IMG/VR virus record: IMGVR_UViG_3300046009_000811
Span: 1-37,129 of that record
Origin: a virus
Reading direction: 5' to 3' (one strand)
Length of the DNA: 37,129 nt
Every line of letters starts with the position of its first letter. The first letter of the stretch is position 1. The notes beneath the pieces were generated by a model. That model was given only the letters and a program-made list of their open reading frames with translations. It had not been told where the DNA came from and did no database searches. Shown in pieces: positions 9,207-17,764 of the stretch. The translations under genes were made by a program, and so were the position numbers.

Positions 9207-10622
9207 TTAATCTTCCATTAGGTCTTCAACACTGGGGATGCCGCTATCTTGGCTTCCTAGCATAGCAAGTTCTCTGATGCGCCCTTCTTTTTGCCGATTG
9301 AACTGCGCCATGATCTCAGGACTCTTTGCCCAATTACTACCAAAACGCTTTTCAAACTCGCTTCTAAGAGCTGGCTCTTCCTTATTCGTGAAGAACTCAC
9401 GAGCCTTCAGTGTTGCTTGCACCTGTGCTTGACCTAATCTAGCTTTAGCTATTGCATTTCGGGCTTGGGAATCAGAAAGCCGCCCCTCGTAGTAGGCTTT
9501 TTGAACAGCCGCTGTTTGCCTATCAATATTAAGTTTCTCTTGCTGTAGACCAAGCCTATCGGCGTTGTCCTTAGCGTCCATAAATGCTTTGAAGTCTCCG
9601 CGCTTGCGAGCATCTTCAGCACGAGAAAGTTCAGCACGCATCTTCATTGCGTCACGTTCTTGAGCCTTGATGTCCTTGATGTCACCGGCGTACTGCATCA
9701 GGCCACGCTGAGCACCTGCGGAAATATTCTCTAAGGCGTTTCTTGAGGTGCCACCCATGATGCCAAGACCAGCTTGCAGGAGTGCCATGTACTTAGCTTG
9801 TTGGCGATCTTCTTTTGAACCTTTAGCAAGAGCCTCAATTTGTTTTTTGAAGTCCGCATCCGGGTCAGCGCCGATACCAAAAGCGGCTTGCTGTGCTTTG
9901 AAACTTTCAGGGGTAATACCCTGCGTGGGTATGAGTTTCTTCCCTTCCTCAGTTATGAGAGACACATCCGACTTCGGTGCTTTAGGCGTAGGTTTAGTTG
10001 AAGCAGCAGGGGTAGCAGGAGCAGCGGGTGCTGGTGTTGTGGTCGGAGCCGCCGGTGCAGTGGGTGCCGCAAACTGAGCCGGTTGTCTGGTTAAGGGTAA
10101 ACTTCCAAGGAAAGACCCGCTCTCTACTGGCGTACTACCAATCGCACTACGCAGCCGCTCAGGTAACTTCCCACTTCTGTTGTATTCCTGAAGTTCAGGC
10201 AGCGTCAGCATATTGATAAGGTCTTCCCGTGGCATGGACATCTGATCTGCACCCATACCAAAATTGGGATCGGCAACCAAGCCTTGGTTTTGGAACCGTT
10301 CTACCTGACCACCGTCTTCAAATGCTACGATCCCACCGCCAACAAACTCAGGCGTGGGTACAGGCAACTGGTCAATACCTTCCCCAGCACCATTCATTTG
10401 CTCGGCTTTGGCCATAACCATATCGCTAATTGGCGGCTCATCCGCAGGAGGCGCAATACCTTGTTGTCCTGCCATACGCATGCGCTGCTCAAACTGTATC
10501 TTTTCTTCAAGAAGTGGGATGCCGATATATCCTGGGAGGGTACGGTTTTTGAGTGCCTCTTGGATTTGCGCAATAGACATCTTCTCAGCTAAGGCCACAC
10601 GGCCAAGTCCCCTTACGCTCAT
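9207..10622 (-). CDS. Internal virion/ejection-module protein
   Basis: This 471-residue protein has no recognised enzyme domain. The N-terminal ~60 residues are helical (SIAQIQEALKNRTLPGYIG). About 75-115 contains the tag GEGIDQLPVPTPEFVGGGIV followed by EDGGQV. About 180-225 is a Pro/Ala/Thr linker, and the rest is long charged helices likely to form coiled coil. Its start overlaps the stop of the upstream gene by four bases (ATGA) and it runs directly into the giant polyvalent gene, so these products are probably made together. The context points to an ejected internal virion protein. The GEGID tag recurs in the neighbouring genes. Confidence 0.7.
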   Translation of the reverse strand: MSVRGLGRVALAEKMSIAQIQEALKNRTLPGYIGIPLLEEKIQFEQRMRMAGQQGIAPPADEPPISDMVMAKAEQMNGAGEGIDQLPVPTPEFVGGGIVAFEDGGQVERFQNQGLVADPNFGMGADQMSMPREDLINMLTLPELQEYNRSGKLPERLRSAIGSTPVESGSFLGSLPLTRQPAQFAAPTAPAAPTTTPAPAAPATPAASTKPTPKAPKSDVSLITEEGKKLIPTQGITPESFKAQQAAFGIGADPDADFKKQIEALAKGSKEDRQQAKYMALLQAGLGIMGGTSRNALENISAGAQRGLMQYAGDIKDIKAQERDAMKMRAELSRAEDARKRGDFKAFMDAKDNADRLGLQQEKLNIDRQTAAVQKAYYEGRLSDSQARNAIAKARLGQAQVQATLKAREFFTNKEEPALRSEFEKRFGSNWAKSPEIMAQFNRQKEGRIRELAMLGSQDSGIPSVEDLMED

Positions 10623-12106
10623 GCTGCCACCTTTTTCATAACGTTTTGTAGGGCTAGAGTATCAATTCCTTCCTCAATCTTTCCACCCTCTTTCTTGCCC
10701 GAGGCCAGACCATACGCCGCTGCACCTGTCAGACCTAGACCTGCTAGTTGAGACACAGGGCTTGGCGCTGCCTGGTATTGAGAGACCGTAGTAACCGGAG
10801 TCTGATAGCCACGTAACAGAGCGTTGTACGCCGCCAGTCGCTGCTGCGGATTTTCCTGGGCCATCGCGTAGTTCTGGATAGCCTGATTGATGATCTGTTG
10901 CTCCTGAGACTGCTGCGCCCCACCAACCTGCTGTTGGAACTGTAACCGCGCAATGTCTGCTGCTTGTTGCTGCTGAGCAATATCTGCAAGTGAACGACCC
11001 ATCTGGCCCATAAGTCCGTAGCCAGCCTGAGCACCAGATACACCTTGTAGTCCGACGCCTGCCCCTTGCATACCCAGACCGTAGAGTTGACCGGCCTGAC
11101 TAAGACCACGCATACCAGCTTCTTGCCCAGCCATCGCCTGGCCGATACCCGCAAGGCCAAGTTGACCACCAGAAAGTGCTGTCCCAAGCCCTGATTGCGC
11201 TCCTTGAAGCCCCTGTAGTCCCGTAGTAACACCGAACTGCTGTGCTTGTTGTGCTTGTTCAAACGCTCTTTGAAGTCCTTGAGCTTCAATGTCACTAAGC
11301 TGTTGTTGTAACCCGGCCTCACGCTGTCCTTGAAGAAGCGCCTGTCGGGCACCGCCGTATGTACCTGTGCGAACCGAGCCTAAGTTCTGGCCGAGTTGAG
11401 CACGTTGGGCGTCATCAATAGCTTTGCGTTTAGCAACTTCTGTCACCCGCTGTTGGTAGGGAGACATATAGGCTTGGATAGACCGTGGGTCTGTAGCCAT
11501 TTGCTCATACAGACTGCCCATATCTGCTGCCTGCCGAGCATATCCACGCGCCTCTTGACCAATATCCCTACCAAGTTCTTCAGCACGTAGGCCCATACCA
11601 CCAATGTCTGCTGCGGTTCGGCCATAGAGTTGTGCTTCGGGAGCCATGCCAGCGCCCATCATTCCGTAACCAGCACCAAGCTGTCCATATCGAGCCGCAT
11701 CTGCCGCAGTCCCATAACCACCCATACCCGCAGCACCAACCATTCCTTGTCCAGCACCAAAGCCACCAGGCCGCTGCATTGCCCCAGCTTCGTACATTGC
11801 CTGCTGCTGCATAGGGCTAAACGGAGCAAAGTAGTCACGGGGATTGGCACTATAGGGTGTAAACGGTTTGACGCCTGTAATGTTGTATGTGCCGTCTGGG
11901 CCTCTTTCTGTTTGGAAAGTCTCTTGCGTCGCAGCACCCAGGAGCGCTTCGGTTTGGGGTCTCAGCCAATCAGGAATTGATTGTTGAGTGACTGTGCTTG
12001 TTGTGTGGGAGGGCCCACCACCGCCACCACCTTCTAAGGTCATGCCACCAAAGGGACGCTTCTGAAAAGCCCGCTCGGGCAGCATTGAAAAGTGATCGTA
12101 TCTCAT
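10619..12106 (-). CDS. Gly/Ala/Gln-rich internal virion protein
   Basis: This 495-residue protein has an N-terminus containing GGMTLEGGGGGGPSH and then a WLRPQTEALLG segment. The centre (about 95-400) is strongly enriched in G, A, Q, M and Y, with irregular repeats such as GAGYGMMGAGM and QAGYGLMGQMGRSLADIAQQ, compatible with extended amphipathic helices. The C-terminus carries GGKIEEGIDTLALQNVMKK, a version of the tag seen in both neighbours. Four-base overlaps join it to the genes on both sides. It fits a T7 gp14/gp15-like ejection protein slot by position only. No catalytic motif is visible. Confidence 0.7.
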   Translation of the reverse strand: MRYDHFSMLPERAFQKRPFGGMTLEGGGGGGPSHTTSTVTQQSIPDWLRPQTEALLGAATQETFQTERGPDGTYNITGVKPFTPYSANPRDYFAPFSPMQQQAMYEAGAMQRPGGFGAGQGMVGAAGMGGYGTAADAARYGQLGAGYGMMGAGMAPEAQLYGRTAADIGGMGLRAEELGRDIGQEARGYARQAADMGSLYEQMATDPRSIQAYMSPYQQRVTEVAKRKAIDDAQRAQLGQNLGSVRTGTYGGARQALLQGQREAGLQQQLSDIEAQGLQRAFEQAQQAQQFGVTTGLQGLQGAQSGLGTALSGGQLGLAGIGQAMAGQEAGMRGLSQAGQLYGLGMQGAGVGLQGVSGAQAGYGLMGQMGRSLADIAQQQQAADIARLQFQQQVGGAQQSQEQQIINQAIQNYAMAQENPQQRLAAYNALLRGYQTPVTTVSQYQAAPSPVSQLAGLGLTGAAAYGLASGKKEGGKIEEGIDTLALQNVMKKVAA

Positions 12107-12534
12107 AATTGAACTTCCACTAAAGTAGTTCGTGGCTCAAAGCCGTACCGTTTCCATAAACGCACGATAGATTCTCTACCGTATCCCTGGACTTTTGTCG
12201 CCCCGCGCTGCTTTAGAATCATCTTCAACTGCTCAAACGTGTCTCTGTTTGAAATCAACTTGCCGCCGATAAGAGTGATGAACGCCACTCTGGCCATCGG
12301 GTAGTTCGCAAAAGACACTGTGGCTGCACCGTGGATTTCTCCTTGTTCATCTACAGCCACCAACAACAACCACATACCGCTCGTTAAGAATCCTTGGACA
12401 TGATGTATGTTGTAACAGTTACTCCACTCCGGCGCATCATTGTCTTTGACCAGGGCGTCAATTAAAAAATTGTCTACACGCGGCCATATCTGGGCAATGT
12501 AATTGGTATCAACAACCTGGATAGAAAGATTCAT
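12103..12534 (-). CDS. GNAT-like protein of the ejection module
   Basis: This 143-residue protein looks like a small acyl-CoA N-acyltransferase fold. There is a strand with small residues (WLLLVAVDEQGEIHGAATVSF) matching GNAT strands 2-4, a middle V-A-F-I-T-L-I-G strand leading into a helix, and a C-terminal GRESIVRLWKRYGFEP segment like the end of GNAT proteins. The acetyl-CoA loop Q/RxxGxG/A is not convincing, so catalysis is uncertain. T7 gp13, an internal virion protein, also has a GNAT-like fold and a similar position among ejection genes, so a structural role is possible. It overlaps both neighbours by four bases. Confidence 0.68.
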   Translation of the reverse strand: MNLSIQVVDTNYIAQIWPRVDNFLIDALVKDNDAPEWSNCYNIHHVQGFLTSGMWLLLVAVDEQGEIHGAATVSFANYPMARVAFITLIGGKLISNRDTFEQLKMILKQRGATKVQGYGRESIVRLWKRYGFEPRTTLVEVQL

Positions 12535-13178
12535 TTTTTCAACAGTGAGTCAATACCTTCTCCGTGAACCTTGCCGCCTGCTTTTGCACCGCCACCACCA
12601 TGATAATTACCGGTATTTGCAAATTGCATCGCCGCATCAGCCGCGCCCTCTGATCTCGCCTGGCTTACCAACTGATCTATTGATGTTTGGCTTGCAATTG
12701 GGATAGGCCGATACTGTGACTTCATCGGCTGCGGAGAGAGCATGGGTGCGTCGTAGTTTACGGAGTAAGGATAATTAGATGGTCCTTGCCCAAATCCGCT
12801 CAATGCTTCACCGGCGCCACGAAAAAGTTTTTTGAACGCGCTACCTCTAGGTTGTGTTTGCTGCATAGGTATTGGGTTGTATTGAGTTTGCATTGGCTGC
12901 GGGGTCATAGGCTGAGGCATCTGATCCATCGTTCTAACCTGCTGGTCATAACTCGGACGATAGATTGGCTGGTAGAGCTGTTGGTTCGGACCAAACGGCA
13001 TGTAGTTCGGCCTACGTGATGCAGTGTAGGGATCGTATTGACCAGGGGATGGTTCATACATTTGATTGGATGCACCGCGCCCCAACTGCTGATTAAACGC
13101 ATGTTGGTTTATGGCGTTGTAAAACTCTTGCATGTGTGGCTGCTGCGGACTTATCATCCTGCCGACTGCTGATCCCAT
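12531..13178 (-). CDS. Pro/Gln/Tyr-rich virion-associated protein with C-terminal GEGID tag
   Basis: This 215-residue, mostly disordered protein is rich in Q, P, Y, N and M (for example YMPFGPNQQLYQPIYRPSYD). A short helical N-terminus is followed by repeated PQPM and QYxPIP motifs: one copy near 95-110 (QTQYNPIPMQQ) and another near 155-165 (KSQYRPIPIASQ). The C-terminus is GGGGAKAGGKVHGEGIDSLLKK, the clearest copy of the tag found in this module. GGAGAT precedes the ATG. No function is recognised. Position and tag suggest a minor virion or ejection component. Confidence 0.65.
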   Translation of the reverse strand: MGSAVGRMISPQQPHMQEFYNAINQHAFNQQLGRGASNQMYEPSPGQYDPYTASRRPNYMPFGPNQQLYQPIYRPSYDQQVRTMDQMPQPMTPQPMQTQYNPIPMQQTQPRGSAFKKLFRGAGEALSGFGQGPSNYPYSVNYDAPMLSPQPMKSQYRPIPIASQTSIDQLVSQARSEGAADAAMQFANTGNYHGGGGAKAGGKVHGEGIDSLLKK

Positions 13179-13187
13179 GCCTATCTC

Positions 13188-14126
13188 CTACGCAGGAATG
13201 TACTTGTTGGGATTGATTTCTTTGCCCTGGCGCTTAGTTCCAGTACGGGACTTGCGTACTTTGTCCATCATGGCATAGAGCTTCCGCGCACCAGCGTCTG
13301 TGGACCCATTGCCTAGGCCAGAAACGACATCTGCCGGAACGACAAACTCACCGTCTGCTAAACGAGCAGGCTGCTTGGCTCCAATCTTGGCGGGGATGCT
13401 GTCAGACATTCCATCGCCCGGCCCTTTCAGTAAACGGCCACCATCGGAGTAAGAACCCAGATGACCACCTTTCATGTAACGCTGTGCCACTGCGGAGTCT
13501 GCTAGGCCACCACTTGCCATTGAAGAGCGATACCGGTCAGGGTTGTAGTTGAATCGACTAAGGGGGCCACTATACTTTTCCTCTTCCGGCAGACCTTCTA
13601 CGTCATACATCTGACCAATTGCGGATGTTGCTGCACCCAGACCAGCAGGCATGAGCACGGGATTTCTAGCGTAAAAGGAATTAATGGACGGGAAGGTAGG
13701 CGTCGATACTGGACCAGCACCAGCCATTTTACCTGCTGATACTTGTGTTGGTGTTAGTTGGGTAGCTAACTCAGACCCCTGATAGCTAATACCCCTGGAA
13801 ATATCTCCCATTAAAGCATTTTGTGCTGCTAAGTCTCCGGCTGTTCCACCTACCCCAGCACCAGATGCTCCGGTAATCCCCGTTGTTGCGATTGGAGAAG
13901 CACCTCCAACACCTGATCCTGCTGCTGCTCCAGTCGTACTTACCGAACTTACGGGAGCTGCTGCCGCCCCACTTGCTCCAGCACCAGCCCCAGCAATCCC
14001 GGCCCCAACACCACCACCGGCAGCGCCTAGAAGAGCACCTTTAAGCGGGTCTCCACCTGTTATTGCAGAAGTACCAGCGCCCGTTACGGCACCAATGATC
14101 ATCGCCTCGCCTACGCCCGTACCCAT
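13188..14126 (-). CDS. Glycine-rich virion protein with DSIPA / LADGEFVVPADVV motif
   Basis: This 312-residue protein has a first ~75 residues that form a Gly/Ala-rich hydrophobic stretch (AGTSAITGGDPLKGALLGAAGGG...), resembling membrane-active glycine-zipper segments. Near 235-275 comes GPGDGMSDSIPAKIG and then ARLADGEFVVPADVVSGLGN, followed by a basic tail ending NPNKYIPA. I recall the DSIPA...DGEFV pair in virion or ejection proteins of many aquatic phages, but its role is not known to me. AGGAGG (14132-14137) sits five bases before the ATG, and a candidate promoter lies upstream. This may be the head of an ejection sub-operon. Confidence 0.72.
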   Translation of the reverse strand: MGTGVGEAMIIGAVTGAGTSAITGGDPLKGALLGAAGGGVGAGIAGAGAGASGAAAAPVSSVSTTGAAAGSGVGGASPIATTGITGASGAGVGGTAGDLAAQNALMGDISRGISYQGSELATQLTPTQVSAGKMAGAGPVSTPTFPSINSFYARNPVLMPAGLGAATSAIGQMYDVEGLPEEEKYSGPLSRFNYNPDRYRSSMASGGLADSAVAQRYMKGGHLGSYSDGGRLLKGPGDGMSDSIPAKIGAKQPARLADGEFVVPADVVSGLGNGSTDAGARKLYAMMDKVRKSRTGTKRQGKEINPNKYIPA

Positions 14127-14155
14127 GAAATCCTCCTAAATACTTGAATTGACAT

Positions 14156-14184
14156 ATTATCCGCGATTTATTAGCCATTGACTA
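14156..14184 (-). promoter_or_regulatory. Candidate promoter upstream of the ejection module
   Basis: On the minus strand TAGTCA (14179-14184) and GATAAT (14156-14161) are 17 bases apart, in one of the few gaps of the late operon (14127-14181), followed by an AGGAGG ribosome site. The -35 matches the sigma70 consensus at only four of six positions, so this is a weak call. Confidence 0.33.
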
Positions 14185-15075
14185 GGCTACGGTCACCGTC
14201 GGAGCTGTTCCAGAAATCACCAAAGTGTCAATGCTCGGCTTGACTGTTACGTCCGGTACTGCTGAAACAAACGTAATAGATCCTATCGCCGAGGGTATTG
14301 CCGGTCTTGCAAAAGGAGACACCTGCGGCCCATCGTGGAAAATATAGACCCCATCTGTCGGTACCGTAGGGTCTCCTGCCTGATCTGTAGCCCAGTAAAG
14401 CTCAACCTCGTCACCCACTTGCATACTAAATGTGGCTTCTGAATAGGCGGCATTAAAACCTTCATCACCAGGGCTGGCGCTTTTTCGGGCTGGAATTGTA
14501 AAGATCGTGGCCGAGTTTGCCACATCAACACCGTTAACTTTTATCCAAACCGTAGCGTAGTGAACGTCATTGGCCGTATTAATGAACTGTAGGCTGTAGG
14601 TAATCTTATATACCCCAGCATAATCAGCCGTTGCCGATCCGGGCGCAGCCAATGTCCAACCAAACCCAGAATCCAGTGTGTTCCACTCTACAACCGTAGG
14701 CGTGTTATTGCCGCCAGCAATCTGGTCTGTCGAGTCTGAGGCAGAGATATGGGGGAAGATAATCCTATGCCCACTGCCGTTGAATACCCCGCCATTGAAC
14801 TGCTCGCCGCTAAAACTCCCGCCGTTAAAGTAGGTTCCGTTTAATGTCGTGCCGTTAAACGTGTTCCCAGTAAAAACATCGCCGGTGTAGTCATCCCCGC
14901 TAAAGTCTCCACCAATAAACTCATCTGCACGGTAGGAGTTGGCCTGCTGAGGGGTAAGCGAATCTAATTTGTTGAAGTACAACCGCAAAGCATTGATTAA
15001 CTGGTCCATCTGCTGACGGTCGTACTGCTCCCGTGGCAGAGGAAGTGCTGGTGCGCGGAATCCTATGAGGGCCAT
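14182..15075 (-). CDS. Tail fibre-like protein: pentapeptide stem plus C1q-like head
   Basis: This 297-residue protein is modular. Residues 1-50 (LPLPREQYDRQQMDQLINALRLYF) look like a tail-attachment helix. Residues 51-100 are ten perfect, uninterrupted pentapeptides of the form xx(F/Y/L)xG, predicted to form a right-handed beta-helix. About 103-250 resembles a C1q/TNF-like jelly roll, with strands such as GVYKITYSLQFINT, ATVWIKVNG and GDEVELYWATD. The last ~35 residues hold two copies of a repeat (LVISGTAPTVTV) that also builds the protein at 25861-26817. It overlaps the nozzle gene by one base. Receptor binding or a virion appendage is the likely role. Confidence 0.75.
   Translation of the reverse strand: MALIGFRAPALPLPREQYDRQQMDQLINALRLYFNKLDSLTPQQANSYRADEFIGGDFSGDDYTGDVFTGNTFNGTTLNGTYFNGGSFSGEQFNGGVFNGSGHRIIFPHISASDSTDQIAGGNNTPTVVEWNTLDSGFGWTLAAPGSATADYAGVYKITYSLQFINTANDVHYATVWIKVNGVDVANSATIFTIPARKSASPGDEGFNAAYSEATFSMQVGDEVELYWATDQAGDPTVPTDGVYIFHDGPQVSPFARPAIPSAIGSITFVSAVPDVTVKPSIDTLVISGTAPTVTVA
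14776..14925 (-). repeat. Ten tandem pentapeptide codons (xx[FYL]xG) in a fibre stem
   Basis: Residues 51-100 of the fibre protein read DEFIG GDFSG DDYTG DVFTG, then NTFNG TTLNG TYFNG GSFSG, then EQFNG GVFNG. Every fifth residue is Gly and every third position of the unit is F, Y or L, without a break. Confidence 0.85.
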
Positions 15076-17294
15076 TACCGCTTACCGTCTGGTTGAGCGT
15101 CAAGCCTAGGAGCACCGAGCTGCCATTGCACTCCAAGCCCGTCAGAACTAATCCGTATGGCCATCTGGCGTCCCCTGGTACGGATAAATACCTGTTCCGT
15201 GTACTGGTTCACCGTGGTTTGAATGACCGGCTTTTCGTTCAAAGCGTTGTTGGTAAATGTTGAGCCAGGGAAGTTACGAGACCGGACGCCCATAGTGACT
15301 TCAGGATTTGCTGCGGTAGACCCGTTAAAGTTCACATCAGGGATCACCCGTTTGGTCAGCATCAGTTGATCGCCATCCTCAATATCAAAGTCAGACGACT
15401 GAATAAAAGACTCCATCGGCAGGGTGCCATCGTCCACCCCTACCTCATGGGTGTAAAGGACTCCAGGATTCTGAGCCTCATCCGTAGACACTGCCGTCGG
15501 GAAGTCTCTGGAGGACACATCAAGCCAGGCCGTGCGAGTTAAATTACCGTAATACCAGATTTGATTGAGGTGGTTGTAAATGACGTACCGGTCTACCCAG
15601 TTTGAGTTTGCACTGCAATAGAACCACCAGATCTCGTTGTAGCCCTCGTTTGTTCCGCAGATAACCTGGTCGGCCTGATCAAAGTTAATGTCTTTAAAGA
15701 CATACTCCCGCAGTGTGCACGGCAGCGTTTGCACCCGGCCATCATAGGCGTAGAACTTATCCAGACCCATCCAGTACGTCACGTTGTTCACAGCGATACA
15801 TGATCGTGGAGACATAACTGAAATGTTGTCGGCTAACTCCTGGAGACCAAACACTTCAATAGTGCCTAGGAACTGAAAGCTGTACAGGTGCGTATCTGTG
15901 AAGACCACAATCTCTTGCCGTGTTGGTAGCGCCCGGACAATCCTTGATCCACGGGATACCCGAATGAATCCAGCGGAGTTTGTCAGTAGCGGCGTCCAGA
16001 CGTTTGGCTGATCCTGTGTGGCCCAACGAATAAGAAGTGGATCAAAAGAACCAGGAGCTCCAGCATACGGTTGGCATCCAAAAGCCAAGAGGTGTTTATC
16101 GTTCTGTGAAACCAGGATCTGATAAGCAGACTCTGGAACATCTGCCGGAGCCACACCGTCGATTGTGAGTCCAGACAAGAGGACTGCTCGGGTACTCAAG
16201 GCCCCTTGAGCGTTTGCTGTAGCACCACGCACCCAGTAATAAATTGGTCCACCAGTAGCCAAGCCAGCACCTGTCGTAACGGCACGAATGTTGGCCACCA
16301 GGTCATTGTCAAAGTTATCAAAGAACCAATCTCGTTGCGGTAGGTATACGGGCAGTGGACTAGCCAGTCCCCAAGGAGTTGGAGAAGAAACTAATTGAGC
16401 GCTCTGGGTTCCGCTCTGTGTACCAGTCGTATTGATGGCCGCGCCAGCAAGTGTTAGTGACAATCGGCATGTGCTGCCGGATGCGTTAACAACGTAATAC
16501 GCTACCCCAGCCGATAGCCCCGTAGGAAGAGCACCAGTTGTAGAGAGAATGATGACGGTGTTATCTACCGGGGTATACGCTGCAAAAGTTAACACCGCCG
16601 GAGAAGCAACAGTGACCGTAAATGTTCCTATCGTAGATAATCCAGTTGTGCCTCCAAAGCCACCAGTTCCCCAACCATAACCTGCTGTCTGAAGGGGAAA
16701 GCCTGGGTGAATCTGGCATCCGACAAATATAGATGTCCCGCCGCCATTGGTTACTGTTGATGTAGCCGCTGTGGAAACAACAATCTTAAAGTTATTGGCG
16801 TCCGTTACTTCCGTGACCTTGTGCTCAGCATTCAAAATAGCACTGGGTATGCCGCCTACGTTCGCTGCACCGGCAATCGTGATGTAGTCACCTACTAAGC
16901 ACCCATGCGACGCGATATTGATATTGACTGTGGTTGAACCGTTTGTCGTGTCAATACAGTTATCAGTAGTAGGAGTCTTAAATGTGTACTCTTGATCAGG
17001 GGACGCAAGTGGGCTACGAATTGGTGTGATGTCGTAATACAGGCCACCTACTTCAATGTATAGCTTTTGATCCGTACCGACTGCTAAGAAGTTGTCGGTG
17101 TAGGACGTAACCCAGTTCCATAGCTGCCGACAGGTTCCGATAAACCGTTCAGGCGTAGCTTCTACCCAGCCCCCAATCTTTTGCGGAAATCCAGAATAGA
17201 ACCGGATCTTGTCGCACTCGTAATAGCCGCCCTCGTTGGCGTAGTTCGTGGTGTCACGGTTGATACCAGGACGCAGGACGATCTTTTTGAGCAT
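15075..17294 (-). CDS. Tail nozzle / DNA-stabilisation-like protein
   Basis: This 739-residue beta-rich protein begins LKKIVLRPGINRDTTNYANE and continues with an RFYSGFPQKIGGW segment. I associate this opening with large podovirus tail hub or nozzle proteins (P22 gp10 / T7 gp12-type roles), but this is family memory rather than a search. Residues ~115-175 contain a domain with the pattern NIASHGCLVGDYITIAG...VTDANNFKIV, like the FCCH-type beta domains seen in phage proteins. A second beta insertion lies near 225-300 (LPTGLSAGVAYYVVNASG). The remainder looks propeller-like, with repeated WYYGN and YWMGLDKFYAYDG segments. It should close the bottom of the tail and touch the fibre encoded next to it. 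Confidence 0.68.
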   Translation of the reverse strand: MLKKIVLRPGINRDTTNYANEGGYYECDKIRFYSGFPQKIGGWVEATPERFIGTCRQLWNWVTSYTDNFLAVGTDQKLYIEVGGLYYDITPIRSPLASPDQEYTFKTPTTDNCIDTTNGSTTVNINIASHGCLVGDYITIAGAANVGGIPSAILNAEHKVTEVTDANNFKIVVSTAATSTVTNGGGTSIFVGCQIHPGFPLQTAGYGWGTGGFGGTTGLSTIGTFTVTVASPAVLTFAAYTPVDNTVIILSTTGALPTGLSAGVAYYVVNASGSTCRLSLTLAGAAINTTGTQSGTQSAQLVSSPTPWGLASPLPVYLPQRDWFFDNFDNDLVANIRAVTTGAGLATGGPIYYWVRGATANAQGALSTRAVLLSGLTIDGVAPADVPESAYQILVSQNDKHLLAFGCQPYAGAPGSFDPLLIRWATQDQPNVWTPLLTNSAGFIRVSRGSRIVRALPTRQEIVVFTDTHLYSFQFLGTIEVFGLQELADNISVMSPRSCIAVNNVTYWMGLDKFYAYDGRVQTLPCTLREYVFKDINFDQADQVICGTNEGYNEIWWFYCSANSNWVDRYVIYNHLNQIWYYGNLTRTAWLDVSSRDFPTAVSTDEAQNPGVLYTHEVGVDDGTLPMESFIQSSDFDIEDGDQLMLTKRVIPDVNFNGSTAANPEVTMGVRSRNFPGSTFTNNALNEKPVIQTTVNQYTEQVFIRTRGRQMAIRISSDGLGVQWQLGAPRLDAQPDGKR

Positions 17295-17296
17295 GA

Positions 17297-17764
17297 TTAG
17301 GCAACCAATCCAGGTAAGTAGACCGTCTTTCCATCTTTCCTGGTGGCGGTCATGACCTGTTTCTTCAGATCTTTGTCATCGTAACTAACATGAACCCAAC
17401 CACTGTCAGGTACGCCAGGAGTATAGAATTCCAAAATAAGCTGTGTGTAAGCCAGGTTGTCTCTAATATAAGCAGCAAGCTCTGCATTTGGCACCCCCGG
17501 TATCTCAATGTCAGCAGCCATCCCCCGGCAGTGATCCGAGGTTCTAGACCCCCCTACTTTAGCATTTACATCCGGCGAGCGATAGCCCGAGTTAACCTTG
17601 ACGCCCTTCTGGTAGTGGTCACGAATGGGCTGCAATACGTTGGCGCAGAGGTTCAAAAGGTTGTTCAGTTCGTCTGGGCCAGGGTTGTTCTCCATGCCAT
17701 GACGCAGCGCCGTCTCAGACTTCACCATCTCAGCTAGGCTGAAGTTCTTGGTCAGTTGGGTCAT
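17297..17764 (-). CDS. Endolysin-type M15 peptidase
   Basis: This 155-residue cell-wall peptidase has the Peptidase_M15 pattern: VNSGYRSPDVNAKVGG at 57-72, SDHCRGMAAD at 76-85 and WVHVS at 123-127. Predicted zinc ligands are H78, D85 and H125. It has no signal peptide or transmembrane segment, so it should need a holin to reach peptidoglycan, where it would cleave the peptide crosslink or stem. It overlaps the holin gene by four bases (ATGA) and is the last gene of the lysis cassette. The size is usual for this family. Confidence 0.88.
   Translation of the reverse strand: MTQLTKNFSLAEMVKSETALRHGMENNPGPDELNNLLNLCANVLQPIRDHYQKGVKVNSGYRSPDVNAKVGGSRTSDHCRGMAADIEIPGVPNAELAAYIRDNLAYTQLILEFYTPGVPDSGWVHVSYDDKDLKKQVMTATRKDGKTVYLPGLVA

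Noticed and set aside
10744-11352. 202-codon frame on the minus strand in another phase of the Gly/Gln-rich gene
   Set aside because: It lies wholly inside the 495-residue coding frame, which has good junctions on both sides. The product is rich in R, L and S with no recognisable pattern.
14149-14180. Plus-strand TTGACA near 14148 as a rightward promoter
   Set aside because: No -10-like hexamer follows at 16-18 bases, and no plus-strand gene lies downstream.
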